From positions 3,906,001-3,970,000 of the forward strand of contig OZ234493.1 of NCBI GenBank assembly GCA_965153455.1: 64,000 nucleotides of DNA. Reading direction: 5' to 3'. Below the pieces are notes generated by a model, which did not search any database, was not told where the DNA came from, and saw only the letters and a program-made list of their open reading frames with translations. The first letter of the stretch is position 1. Each line of letters opens with the position of its first letter. The translations under genes and the position numbers were made by a program. This document shows, piece after piece, positions 13,201 to 24,749 of the stretch. This DNA comes from Sphagnum compactum. Taxonomy: Eukaryota; Bryophyta; Sphagnopsida; Sphagnales.

Positions 13201-13897
13201 CGATGTCGTCGTTCCCAGTTCAATGAGAAGATGCATACTCTATGCACCCTTGTTCCCATTATCAAGAAGGTGTGTGCTTAGATTGACATCTCAAAGTTCA
13301 AGGCCAATATTCTGATTGTGTGCCTCTGAATAGAAACATCCTTGGATTGTATTGCTGACCTGTGGCACTGGGTTCATTTTGCAGAAGGACAGGGTCTCTG
13401 TACTCTCACACACTATAGATTATATACGCCAGCTGACAACGCAAGTAGCGCACCTGGAAAAGGCAGCAGATCATGCTCTTAAACCAAAAAAAGGCGCTGA
13501 CTACCCCCATCCTCCAGCCCGTACCACATTAATCCAGGCTCAAGATGATTCAAGCCTTGATGCCAGCTCAAGCTCAGGCAGTCTCATAAAGGTTGCTGTT
13601 TGTCCAAATGATGATGGCTTAGTCATAAATGTGGAGGCCAGCAACAAGACAGAGACATTGATACGTATATTGTCATCCTCAAGAGAATTAGGGTTGGAGA
13701 TCAGATCTTTCAACAGTATACGCATTGATGACCAAGTTCAGGTGACTGTGAATGTAGTGGTATGTCGCCTCTGTCTTTTGCCCATCTTTTACCAACTCAA
13801 CAGCTATATACTATGAGCTATGACCAAGTCTTCCCATTGCTTCCAGAAAGCTGACAGAAACTCAGGATGCAGATATTTGTACAATTGTTTACCCTAA
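10272..13897 (+). CDS. bHLH transcription factor with MYC_N and ACT-like domains
   Basis: Seven coding exons fit in phase: 10272-10417, 10604-10726, 10931-11027, 11654-11722, 11998-13269, 13385-13759 and a probable last exon 13847-13897, about 710 residues. The N-terminal ~145 residues form a bHLH-MYC_N domain (WTYGVIWKLSPGDR, then WVDGWFDP, then YSAVALRQVTSFWW), the segment that binds R2R3-MYB partners in TT8/GL3/MYC/AMS-type factors. A 380-residue low-complexity linker follows. The bHLH (about 542-600) keeps the His-Glu-Arg contacts for E-box binding (HKLAERCRR) and continues across an intron as KDRVSVLSHTIDYIRQL. A C-terminal ACT-like fold (about 636-694) probably mediates dimerisation. 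The N-terminal spacing resembles the AMS/bHLH90 group, but I cannot fix the subgroup. The start ATG directly precedes the domain. The last exon is the least certain; reading through its donor gives a stop at 13,814. Confidence 0.9.
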
Positions 13898-13899
13898 GT

Positions 13900-15900
13900 T
13901 CTGAGCAGATTGCTAGATATTGGTTTACACCCCATTGTTGGGAGCTGATGAAGTAAGTGTGGAGTAATGGCAGCTATTCACTGCCCTGCATGATGGAGGT
14001 GATGGTCTGATACTTTTTGAGTGACACACTCTAATGGTTATGACCCCAGTCATTCTTTTTATTTTTTTTCCTCTTTTGGGTTTGGCTGGAACTGACACAA
14101 CTGTAACCTACAACATGTTTTGTGGAGTTTTCTCTCCAATCTCATGGATGTATGAGATTGCCATTCACCAGCTCAATGCATTTCACTTGAAGTGTTTCAG
14201 TTGATTGTTTGCTGAAACTCTGCCACTTCTTAGAGAACCTTGTTGAAACTCAAGTATTGGGTCAGGAGAGTGTCATGATTTGATGAGGGAGACATTTGAC
14301 AGTAGATCTGCTACCTTCCATTCTTGTCTCCCATGAACTGGAAATGACATGAGATTAATGGGTTGGAAACTGGTTTGTCTCAGGCACAAGGTGCGCATGA
14401 AATGAGCAGCATGGATGTGCAGGAGGCGCTTCAGAGATTTCTGGTTGTATCTGATGGCAGCCTTCCCGTGTAGCCTCCTAGTTAGGCCACCTTCGGACAT
14501 AGCAGTGTCATGAATATTCTTCTGGAGGGGCAATGTCTCCAGTTTTCTACATGGTTCCCCATGATGATTGTATATTGAATCCTTGCATGTTGCAATAGAA
14601 CCCCTAAACATCAAAAGGAAGAAAAACAGGAAAAAAAAGAGAATAGGGTTGTAATAAGTTACCCAAAATGGCTTGAGCTGGAGTAGATCCTTAATGGATG
14701 CCAGAGTAGGAGCCAGAATTAGTGCATTACTTGCAGCCATGGCTGATGATGACTATGCAATCATCGTCTATTTGATTGATAGCTAAGTAGGTTAGTCCTT
14801 TTTTATGGTATGTTGGGCATGGTCTTGCATATGCTATAGAGGCCCTATTGTAAGGCAGGATACCAAGACTAACAACCAGTAAAGAGGGGAAGTTATATGT
14901 CAAGTTTTCTGTACTAACACTCAGTACGCTTGTCTGGTAATTCATCAGCCTTTTTATGAAAAGTATTCCTTCGCTTCCCATGACAAATTTTCCTCACAAG
15001 CTTTTCCATGAGTACCACCCAAACAGAAGCAATTTAGAAATTATTCAAGGATGAGCATTGTAAAGCAACAAGTAGGTGTGTGTTATGGGTGTGAATGAGT
15101 TTCGATTTGTTTGCATTTGTCAGTTTGCATTTGTTCATGAGCGTTTAGAAGGGTGAGGTTGTCATTCTAAATCCGATAAAATCTCTATGCAATAATTGCA
15201 CTACTCCAGGGCTCTCTCCTTTGATTTTTGGGTTGAATTGTGGTTTTGGATTTTGGGTTTGAACTGTGGTTTTTGATCGTGAGTTTCAATTCTGGTTATT
15301 GATTCTTAGTGGAAGAAGAGTTCGAGGAGACATTGAATTCCCACCTTTCACATGGCTGTTGTTGTCAGGTATGGTTTGCAGGGCATGTAAAATGGTCTTG
15401 GGAAAGATCAGTGCCAAGTTTAGTTTTCAAGGGCATGTAAATCAGTGCACTAATCTTATGACCAAATCCAACAGATTTGCTGGGCAGTTTGCAAACAAAT
15501 CCCTGGCCTCATTACAGGCTTTCAAACAATTCTGGGTACCATGTCAAGTTGCTTTGCTTTCTTCATTGATTGTCAAATTTCAGTATATGGTTTGGTATCA
15601 ACACAAACCCAAGACTAATTTGAAGGTTTGATAGTAATCGTACGTGGCAATCACACCTGTACAGAAGAGAGAGAACAAGAAACAAATCTTCACCTACAAC
15701 AATGCAAGTTTGAGAAATTGACTGATTAAAAATCGGACTGAAACCAGTAGCTAATCTGTAAAATGCAGGCAATGAAATAAATCTTCACCTGTAACACAAG
15801 AAAACGTTTCGTTTATCTATCTATTTGATACCCTCCATTTGTGAACAGTTGAGCTAAATGCAATAGTGGCAAAGGACATGATCTTTGAAAGAAAGATACG
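13900..15900. other. Convergent intergenic region between the bHLH gene and IFT88
   Basis: About 2 kb holding the 3' flanks of two converging genes. The open frames on both strands are short and unlike any protein I recognise. Moderate base composition and T-rich tracts (about 14,055-14,080) fit 3' UTR and spacer. No RNA gene is seen. Confidence 0.55.
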
Positions 15901-15906
15901 AACAAA

Positions 15907-18900
15907 CTACATTGGCAATAGGTCATCTCCAAGCTCTGGCCATTCATCCTCATCAATCCTTTCCTTTTTTTTTGTTATATGTTGTTCAGACGTCCTATGT
16001 GGTTGGGGGGAATGAGTAGAGATCAACCTTGGGTTCAAGATCCCTGATGTGGACAAAAAGCCCTGAGAGTTTGTTGACTGTTGAGAAAAATCACAAACCT
16101 GAGTATTGCGGTCATTTCCCGCATATGCTTGAGATTCTAGCAACGGCTGGTGTGAAAATCCCTTATTTGGACCCAGTACCATCTGGTTTTGGTAGTGACT
16201 GTCAACCATCTGTCCCCTTTCAACTTTCCGAAGTTGATTTTCATATGCATTGACCTCTTCCTGTCGGCCGAGGCTTGTGTACATATGAATCAGGTAGCGT
16301 AAGCACTCAATATTTTCTGGATGTTGGAGTAGGATTTCTTTATACTTGGCTAATGCTAGAGGGTAGGCACCCGTTCGTCTATAACATGATGCTACCATCA
16401 GTTGCCACTTCACCTGCAAACCCACATGGGTATATAACCATGTTGAGGTCACTATTATAGTGTTGTACAGGAGCAACCAATCATTCTAGTCATCAAATTA
16501 TAAGTAGGAGAAGCAACATGTCACATGGAGAAGCTTGAAGAGAACTGCTAGCAATTCAAGAGTTGCCTGTTAGATAAAGTGAAATGGAGAGGCAGATCAA
16601 ATAAAAAGCAATGTGACCAAAGTATCAATTCTTGCCTCATCAATATTGAAAGTTGAAGTGCTTCATGAACTTCATCGAGTGGAATACAACACATTTATGA
16701 TCAGGGAATAGAAATTATGTTACCTCACTTGGCTCAATCTTGGCAGCCAAATTGAAGAAGGGCATTGCCTTCTCATAGACCTCATTCTTTACATAGAAAG
16801 CTCCCAACCATGATGTGATATCCATGTTGGCTGGATACGCACGATGAGACTCACTGTAATAGTGCAGAGCTTTAGGCTCATCATCACACTTGGCATGGAG
16901 ACTCCCCAGCATTGCCAATATACCAGCATCATGCATAACACGTGTGTTCACAATCTCTAGCCATTTGATGGCTTGCTTGATATTTCCCATTAGCATATTC
17001 AAATGTCCAATCTGGAAAGCAACACAAAAAGGGACCATCTCACAAACTAAGCAAGGGAGATTTACAGATTGTATCTGGAACTTTATTCTATGTTGAAATG
17101 AATATATACATTGATAAGATGATGGAGAGAACAACTAGCAAAAGTAATCATCATGGGTGATTAATTAGTTCAATCATTTCATGCTGTCAGGAGTCCCTGA
17201 AAAAGAGAATAACCTGAAAGGAAACTTCAATGTTGTTAGGTTGCAAACTGCTAATTTTCTTGAAGGTAGCTAATGCCTCTCCAAGTTCACCTTGTCTCTT
17301 ATGAGACAATGCAAGGTTGTAAATGGCTTCAATACAATCTGCTTCCACTTCTGTTGCCTCTCTGTACACTACTTTTGCTCCCTCAACATCTCCCTGTGGA
17401 AAATGGCCATATAGAGAAATGGATTTTTTTCCACATGATACCAAGTCATTAATACCACAGAAATTGTTAAGATTGAAGGCAGTATGATAGTGCCTAGAAG
17501 AATAAAGATAGTGTTTTGACAAATTTAAATAAGCATGACCACAATGTAGAATTGACTGAATGTGTTTTGAGAACTTTATGACTTAGGCTAGTGTTGATAA
17601 TAATCCATGTAGGCTGTATACCTGGGTGTACAGACAGTTCCCTTGGTTCACAAGGGCATGTGCATTGTAGCGATTGGTTCTGACAGCGAGCTCTGCACAT
17701 GTCCCAGCATTGTTGAGGTCTCCTTCCAGAAAGTAGAGGAATGACAAGTTGGTTGCAGCACGTGCCTTCAGATCCTTCTCCTTCTTCTCAAATTCCTTCA
17801 GTAACATGATTGCCTGTGAATGTTCTTTCATTTAGCTCTGATTTCAGGAATGAGGAGGTCCAAGGATCATCAAATGTCAGAAGTCTTATTATCTAGCTCT
17901 AACATTTGTGAAGCATATACTGCACCCAAATGCATGCAAATTCTCCTTTGGCAACCTACTGCTATCAAGGTATAATCTCAAAGGATTTGTTTGTAACAAA
18001 CAAGAACACTATTTTCTGCTGCTGCTCTTGAGTTTCTCCAAGCATTTCTAATCTCCGTGTTCCTTTCCTTGTCTGAATGAAGTACCTGGCCAAAGTCTTG
18101 TTTATGCAAATGTTGGATTGCCCTGTCCATTTCCATCTCATTGGCCAGAGCAACATATTGTTGGTCTTTCAGCAACTCCACAACCCAATCATAGCCTTCC
18201 ATGCAGGAGCCTCCAAGCACAGGAGCTATGAGCCTTGCGGCAGTCAATATATATTTTTGGGCCTGGTTTTGCTTTCTTCTCAACTCTTCCCTTAGCTCAT
18301 CATTCTTCACCCAAAGAAAATCCCAGTGCTGATAAATGATTTGTCTCTCTTATAAGGTCTCACTACAAGACAGCACCTGTAATATCCTGTCATGTTCTAC
18401 TCCAATATATTCAACACTCAAATAAGAACTCAATATAGCAATAAGAGTGCTGCCTTTAGGGGGTGTGATCTCAATTCTGAATTCATGACAATAGCAACGT
18501 GAACAAACCCGAAGCATAGCAGTGTCCTCATTTTCATCATCAGAGTCAGCATCATAGTTCCTCACTAAGATCATCTTTGTGAAACAAGTCTTCATTTTCT
18601 CTGTGTGCCCTAATACATAGTAACAGATAATCAAGTTGTAGCAAGTTTGGTGGTCAATCTTGATCTCCATAATTGCCTCATATGATAAAACAGAGTCCTG
18701 CTCACACTTCACCAGAGAAACTTGTCAAGATCACAATAGCACTTTTGCAGTCAAGTCAAATAGATTAAATCACTTGAATCGCATAGTCAGTCAAATTGAT
18801 GTAGAAAATGGTCTGCAAGGGGTGAACTGCTATGAGTCAAGGTTCTCCACCTGATACTGACCAAGCCGCATGAAGGCATTGCCAATATTACGAAGGATCC

Positions 18901-21529
18901 GGTACCGAGTTTCCTTGTAACTGTTAGGAGTCTGATCTAGAGCCATGTGGTACATCTTGATGGCCATTATATATTTTTGTTGTCCATAGTAGATGTTTCC
19001 CATGTTCACCCTGAGTCTTCCACCTTGGGTAAACTGCAAAACATTGCTGTCCTCATTGATCCCAGGCCTCATTGGACTTTTGTACAAATGTTATGTCAAC
19101 TCAACAAAGTTCAAGAACAGAAACCAAACATTTGAGAGTTCAATGACAACGTTAACCTGCTTGTTTTTCACAATCTGAGAGTATGTACTCAATGCTTCAG
19201 AATGCAAGCCATTGGCCTGAAATTGGTAACCCAGGTTGAAACAAACTGCAAATGTGAGCTCCACATTCATTTGATCGCCCTGTGACCACAATACACGTTT
19301 CTCACCACTTAACCAATATGAAAATTTCTCTAAATCCACAAATTGATTTGTGAGGTCATGTACCATGAATCTGGGAATATTTTCCTCATTCAAGTCAACT
19401 CCAAGATTAAACAGTCAAAAAGACTTTCTGGATTATCTGAACCAGGAAGTAAATGATGATAATATAGTCAGCCACTTTAGACAGTTGGGAGAAAAGCCAT
19501 CTTCGTGTTATTATGGGAACCAGGGTGTTTTCTTTTCAATTTTGTGATGTAGCTGAAGTGGTGATCATCCATAAGATGATTTACCGAGATTTGGCTACAG
19601 ACTAGATATGAAAGTAAAAAAAACCCCGAATCCTTCTACATTCTTGGCTCCAACTGGAACTTATCATAAAAATCTGCCAATCCAGAAACTTTTGTTTTTG
19701 AAATCTGGCGAATTTGGGTCATTTTGCCCATGGAAAATCATTTGTATAGGTTGAAATCATATTTTTCAGGTTGAAATTTGGCAAGATTTCGCCCCAAAAA
19801 AAAATGCTGATGGCAAGCTAAAAAAGATAAAAGTCAAATTAGAATAGGTGTATGATTTACTCCACCCCACAAATTGGAAAGAACAAATACAATACCAGGC
19901 CAGCCTGCTCTCGATGCTTGCACAAGAGCCTTTCTCGTTTCCCTGCTTCCTTGGATTTCTCCAGAGCTATTTGATAGTCCCCCTGCTCACGCACCATCCA
20001 TAATGTGCCAATGAATTGTGATCAACCACAAGTTGGGTAGAGCACAAAACTTGCTGAACTATGTAAAGGCTGAACCTTCTACAATGTGGTTGAATGTACT
20101 GCAGCATTTTTCAATTGTGATAGTCCAATAGCCTCTTTGAGGCAGAAAGGAATTATGAGCAATTCAAAGTGTTGTCAAGAACAGATCAGCCAGAACACAG
20201 TAAGTACATAAACAATTAATAAAACTCACAGCAAGGCCTGCAGCAGCACTTGCTTCAAGCAGTTGGTTCACATGCCTCTCCATTTCACGACATTGGTACT
20301 CAGGGTTAAGTTCCTCTTTCTTTTGCTGGGTGGGTGTCAAAACTCTGGTCGCCTGATTCAAGGGATCAAATCTTCCATCCTGTTTGTCAAACAATATCAA
20401 CAAACAAACAGGAAAATAAGCCAGGTGTGGGATGAGTGCAATTATAACCTTGTGAGTGTCACTCACAAAGAATCATACCATTACCTTCATCATAAATGGC
20501 AGTGAGTTGCTTCCATTACTCCCCACTGACTTCAGACAGCTGATGAAGTGGGTGCAGATGACTGTATAATAATCTGCTCAAAATTTTGGGCCAAATTTAA
20601 TATACAAAATCTGCATGCTGAGTTTCTTTTGCATTTCTGGAAGCAATGGGAAGGCTGACTCATGATGTCAACTACCACTGACAAGAGACATTACTACTAC
20701 ATGTTACAACCAGTATAAACACAGTTTAACAATCTCCAACATTCAAATTCAAGATTGTTTTTTGTCTGGGATGGAAGTAATCACCCTTGATGAGTACCCT
20801 GCAGCTCGGATAGCAGTCAGAGGCCTAGACATGTCAGTGTTTGTTGTTGATGCTATAGAGAGCACCCTTGTCCACCCTGTGCTAGGTGGCCTCCATGATG
20901 GTGCACTGGCAGTCTGTGGTGTTGCAGTTCTGTAGTAAAGGTCTGCTTTGTTACCCTAAACAGGATGACATTTTAGCATGAGTTCTCTATCTCCATATGA
21001 TCGTCTTTGTTTGATTTTGCAGAGAACATATTCAAACAAATGTCACAGAACTTAGCCTTGAAAAATTGAGATAGACCTGATTTCCTGATGACAATGAATC
21101 TTGGCTACAAGCCCCATGACTGTAGTTTGCAAAAGCATCCACTTTGCTTCCAAAACTTTCCCCTGCCTGCATATGCAATGAAGAAAGCATTTAAAAAAAT
21201 TATAATTCAAATACATGATAGGCTAGATACTGAAATTGTGTTTCATAGCTTATAAGTTTATTTTGTGTATGAACCTATTGCTGATTCAGGAATCAAACAC
21301 TCTTGATGTACCTCCCATCCTTAAGGAGCATGCTTGAAAAGAATTATACTTTCTTTGTTACACTTCAACATTAATTGTGGAGAGATAGCTTGAAAACCTG
21401 CGTTTGTGGATCTACCAACACATTGAGTTGGTGCTCATAATCATTGTAGCCTTCGTAGAGGTCATCATAGGTTACAACAGAGGGATCTTGGACACCAGTT
21501 CGTGAATGAGAGGTGCTAGAGCTTGACAT
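15907..21529 (-). CDS. IFT88: Intraflagellar transport protein 88 (TPR protein, IFT-B)
   Basis: Fourteen coding exons on the minus strand join in phase: 21398-21529, 21077-21166, 20785-20955, 20485-20529, 20230-20379, 19896-19982, 19157-19279, 18851-19033, 18509-18697, 18086-18304, 17622-17813, 17214-17393, 16724-17011 and 15907-16413, giving about 851 residues, close to animal and algal IFT88 (~780-850). Family signatures are the N-terminal YDDLYEGYNDY, RPLTAIRAAGYSS, FDPLNQATR, then TPR blocks including RVNMGNIYYGQQKY, ATNLSFLYFLEGD and KWQLMVASCYRR, and the acidic tail EWPELGDDLLP. IFT88 is a core IFT-B subunit needed to build cilia, in plants the flagella of sperm. No stop or frameshift is seen, so it is probably functional. 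The start ATG is the only one upstream of the conserved N-terminus. Every exon is a multiple of three. Confidence 0.95.
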
Positions 21530-22460
21530 TGTTGCAGAATCCTCATGAAAATGATGAGATCACAATTATTGCAGACATCAACTTAGACTCCGAATCAGAA
21601 TCTGAAGATCCGCGGGGTGTGTTTTTTGGTCCACAGATTGTTGTTTTCCATTCCTATTTCTTGCAAGAGTGTTGTTGTTATACATAATTCAGAAGCTACA
21701 AAACACTCTGGAGCTCAGCATCATCCTTGCAATGGATTCTAGCATTGCGGCTGCAGGAGATTACTCAGTGCCGATACTCAACTGGTAGACAAATGAATTC
21801 TTGTCAACAGATCTGATCCATGTCCGAATCATTGCAACCTCACCACAGATTGGTTTGAAGTCTGGAACAAACATAAACACTGAGTCTGTGGCAAGGAGCT
21901 TCACATCCCTAATTGGTACCATGTGTTTCAGAGTTCTTTACGCAAGGCATTTGACCTAATCAAGATCCGTGGAAAGCCAATTGTTACTTACTGCTTCCTT
22001 ACTCAAGGTAGAGATTGTCATTGAACAATTTAGTCTACAGTTTTTGTTTTGAGTGAAAGAAAGACATGTAATGCTTTGCAATCCGTTGAAGAAAACAGAC
22101 CAACCTAGAGAGAGGAGATAAAGAGAGACTGACAAACAAAAGCCTATACAAAGACGGCTTTTCAGTACCTCCGCTGAAAGATTCACGCCGACCTTCACAC
22201 ATATTGAGAAACCCCCTGCAAATTTTTGGAGAGACAACACCAATAACAACAATCGTTGTTGGAGAAAGAAAGAAAGAACGAAAGAAGAACAGATACTGGA
22301 CAGGAAGATCCGGCACAGATGAATGCATCCGATGAATCGGCCGGCGTAGAAGACATGCCAACATTACCGCATTCTAAAAAAAACACGGCAGAGGAGAAAC
22401 AAAAGAAAAAGGGGGGGAGGGAAGGGAAAAAGGTAAAAACACACAAACCAAAGCCCCAGC
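21530..22460 (-). promoter_or_regulatory. Probable 5' leader and proximal promoter of IFT88
   Basis: Non-conserved sequence directly upstream of the IFT88 start codon. A purine-rich strand (many GAAAG/GAAGA blocks at 22,255-22,440) resembles pyrimidine-rich 5' UTRs seen in the minus direction. The position of the cap site and any leader intron is inferred only. Confidence 0.35.
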
Positions 22461-22529
22461 TGGTACCTTCAAGGAGTCAAAATGAGCACCAAAAATTTGC
22501 GGGTCGAAAGTGTTGCAGAATCTTAATGC

Positions 22530-22582
22530 CGCCTTCTTCTTCGTCGTCGTCCTCGTCTTCCTCTTCTTCTTCTTCTTCATCG
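22530..22582. repeat. TCG/TCT/TCC trinucleotide run
   Basis: An interrupted trinucleotide repeat (TCTTCGTCGTCGTCC then TCTTCTTC). It is a compound microsatellite and produces spurious Ser-rich or Glu-rich frames on the two strands. Confidence 0.8.
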
Positions 22583-22661
22583 GCCTCTTCTGCGAGAGGA
22601 GACGGACACAGACATGCACGGCGTGCACGACCATGGCAGCGCGAAAAAAACAAACGGGCCA

Positions 22662-22995
22662 ACACTCGACGTCAGATTATGATCTGCAGACTACGTCCTC
22701 ATGGATGAAACATCCAAGAAGAAGCCGCTCACGTTTAGTAATTGGTTCTTGCGTTTCTCCAGCCAAGGCAGCACACGTATACTGGACGTCACATTATGAT
22801 CTGCAACTCCATCCTCGTGGATGAAACATCCAAGAAGAAACCTCTCATGCTTAGTAGTTGGAATTTTTTGAAGAGTAGTAGTTGTTTCTTCATCCAAGCA
22901 GCACGCACACTTGACGTCCTATTATGATCTGCAAACTCCCTCCTGATGGATGAAAAGCATCCAAGAAGAACCCTTTCGTGCATAGTAATCGGTTT
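22662..22995. repeat. Three ~85-bp repeats with a conserved hairpin and ACGT core
   Basis: Copies lie at about 22,665-22,746, 22,782-22,862 and 22,910-22,993. Each has, in order, a GACGTC hexamer, ATTATGATCTGCA, a variable ACTNCNTCCT block, the inverted repeat GGATG-AAA-CATCC (AAAAG loop in copy 3), CAAGAAGAA, then TAGTAAT/TAGTAGT and GG. Both stem arms are intact in all three copies while the sequence around them has diverged. GACGTC has the ACGT core bound by plant bZIP factors. The array lies between the divergent IFT88 and trihelix genes. Confidence 0.85.
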
Positions 22996-23129
22996 TTCCT
23001 TAGTTCCGAGTGAATGTAGAGATGTCGTACATCTACCTACTGTGTTCACACTCTGAACACACCAAAACAATCCGTTCCAATCTAAACAGTCTAAACACAC
23101 TTTCACAAAAAACACCGGTTCACCTAATG

Positions 23130-24120
23130 TGAAACCGGTTATAATAAGGTAAAACTTCCAAAAGTTGGATCCAATGCGAGATAGTCCCTGTTCCGAGTTA
23201 TTTTGTTTTATTTTATTTTTAAAATAAAATTTTTTGTGGGTATTTTTTTAGTTTTAAAATTTCAATACAAAAGTTGTTAAGTTATTATCTAGTTATTAAA
23301 AAATAAAATCAATAACCAGTTCAAAACTCAATAAGTGGTCAAAACATTGGGTATTTTTTGTTCCATTTTTTAAAAAAAACTCTCTCTTGGGTACCTGTGT
23401 TTAAAGTTATTATTAAAAATGAGGAAAATAAATAAATAATAATAACTAACTAATTAACTAACTGTTGGCCTATTCACACACAAAAGGATTACATAAAAAT
23501 TAATATAATGAGATTTAATTTAACCTTTGCATTTAGCATTTTGGACTTGAGGTGGAAATCTTTTTTAGATATATTTTGACTTAATCACTAACCCATTCAA
23601 ATATAAATGTGAAACTTCCCAAATTTTTATACATCTATTTCAAAAACATCATAGTTAGTTATGGGACAAGGTCAAAAGAAGAATATTTTGAAATATTTTG
23701 AAATTAAAAAAAAAATAATAGTCAAAACTAATCTCCTTTTATTCCATCTTAACTTCAAAATAAATCTTTTTTAAAAAATGAGAATATTTATTTATTCTGA
23801 AGAAATTGAAATCTCTCAAAGCATTTTTTTTTTGGTATCCATTCCTTAACTCGAAATGACACATCAACTTGTCAATTTGAATTATATTATTCCTTGAAAT
23901 AGAATTGACAAATAAATAAATAAATAAATAAATATTAAATTTTCCCACCCTTACACTAATAATAATAATAATAATAATAAGAGTGGGAAAAAAATAGGGT
24001 TTAATTTATTTCTCTTAGTTTATTCCCTTTACCACCTCAGTGTGATTTCAACTTTATAAAGATTATCCAACAGATTAGGGTTTTTTGAGCCCTAGAAAAC
24101 CCTAGAGCAACCAAACCCTT
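23130..24120. other. AT-rich divergent spacer with microsatellites
   Basis: Very AT-rich DNA between IFT88 and the trihelix gene. It contains an AAAT tetranucleotide run (about 23,907-23,933) and an AAT trinucleotide run (about 23,956-23,982). Near 24,075-24,115 are GATTAGGGTTTTT and GAAAACCCTAGAG, close to telo-box sequences. No gene is seen. Confidence 0.6.
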
Positions 24121-24124
24121 CAAC

Positions 24125-24150
24125 TAGTGGGGGTTGATTGATTCTTGGGG

Positions 24151-24182
<32 letters not shown>

Positions 24183-24735
24183 AAGATGGGGTTTTGGATC
24201 ATGAAGTGGAGAAATTGATTGTTGAGAAATTGATTGATTATTTTGAGAGAGGAGAAATTGATTGTTGAGAAATTGATTGATTATTTTGAGAGAGAGAGAG
24301 AGAGATGGGGTTGTGGATCATGAGGTTGAAAAAGTGATTCTTGAGAGAGAGAGAGATTTGGTTGTGGGTCATGAGGATGAGAAAGTGATTCTTGGGAGAG
24401 AGATTTGTTTGTGGGTCATGAGGTGGAGAAAGTGATTCTTGAGAGAGAGAGAGAGAGAGATTAGGCTGTGGACCATGAGGTGGAGAAAGTGATTCTTGAG
24501 AGAGAGAGAGAGAGAGAGATTTGGTTGTGGAGAAAGTGATTCTTGAGAGAGAGGTTTGTTTGTGAAGCATGAAGTGGAAGAGTGATTCTGGGGGAAAGAG
24601 ATTTGTTGTGGGTCGTGAGGTGGGGAAAGTGATTCTTGAGAGAGAGAGAGAGAGAGAGAAAGAGATTTGGTTGTGGATCATGTAGTGGGAGAAAGTGGTT
24701 TTTGGGAGAGAGAGATTTGGCTGTGGACAATGAGG
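24125..24735 (+). repeat. GA-rich minisatellite leading into the trihelix gene
   Basis: About ten imperfect units with the core GTGATTCTTGAGAGAGAG, a variable GA run, then GATTTGGTTGTGGNTCATGAGGTGGAGAAA. Successive cores start near 24,333, 24,385, 24,432, 24,489, 24,538, 24,571 and 24,628, so the spacing is 33-57 bp. It ends about 15 bases before the chosen ATG of the trihelix factor, so it is probably transcribed as 5' leader. Confidence 0.88.
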
Positions 24736-24749
24736 TGGAAATTAGTTTG

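Noticed and set aside
19034-19087. Extended 5' edge of IFT88 exon 8
   Set aside because: The frame is open, but the family joins directly at the CAG acceptor at 19,034, and using it preserves phase and the normal spacing before the GRLRVNMGNI block.
22256-22708. 150-codon + frame upstream of the 22.7-kb array
   Set aside because: It runs through a trinucleotide microsatellite and A-rich runs, has no recognisable domain, and sits in the likely IFT88 leader.
22662-22995. CRISPR-like spaced repeats
   Set aside because: Three diverged repeats with similar, non-unique spacing in a plant nuclear context; repeat length and divergence do not fit a CRISPR array.
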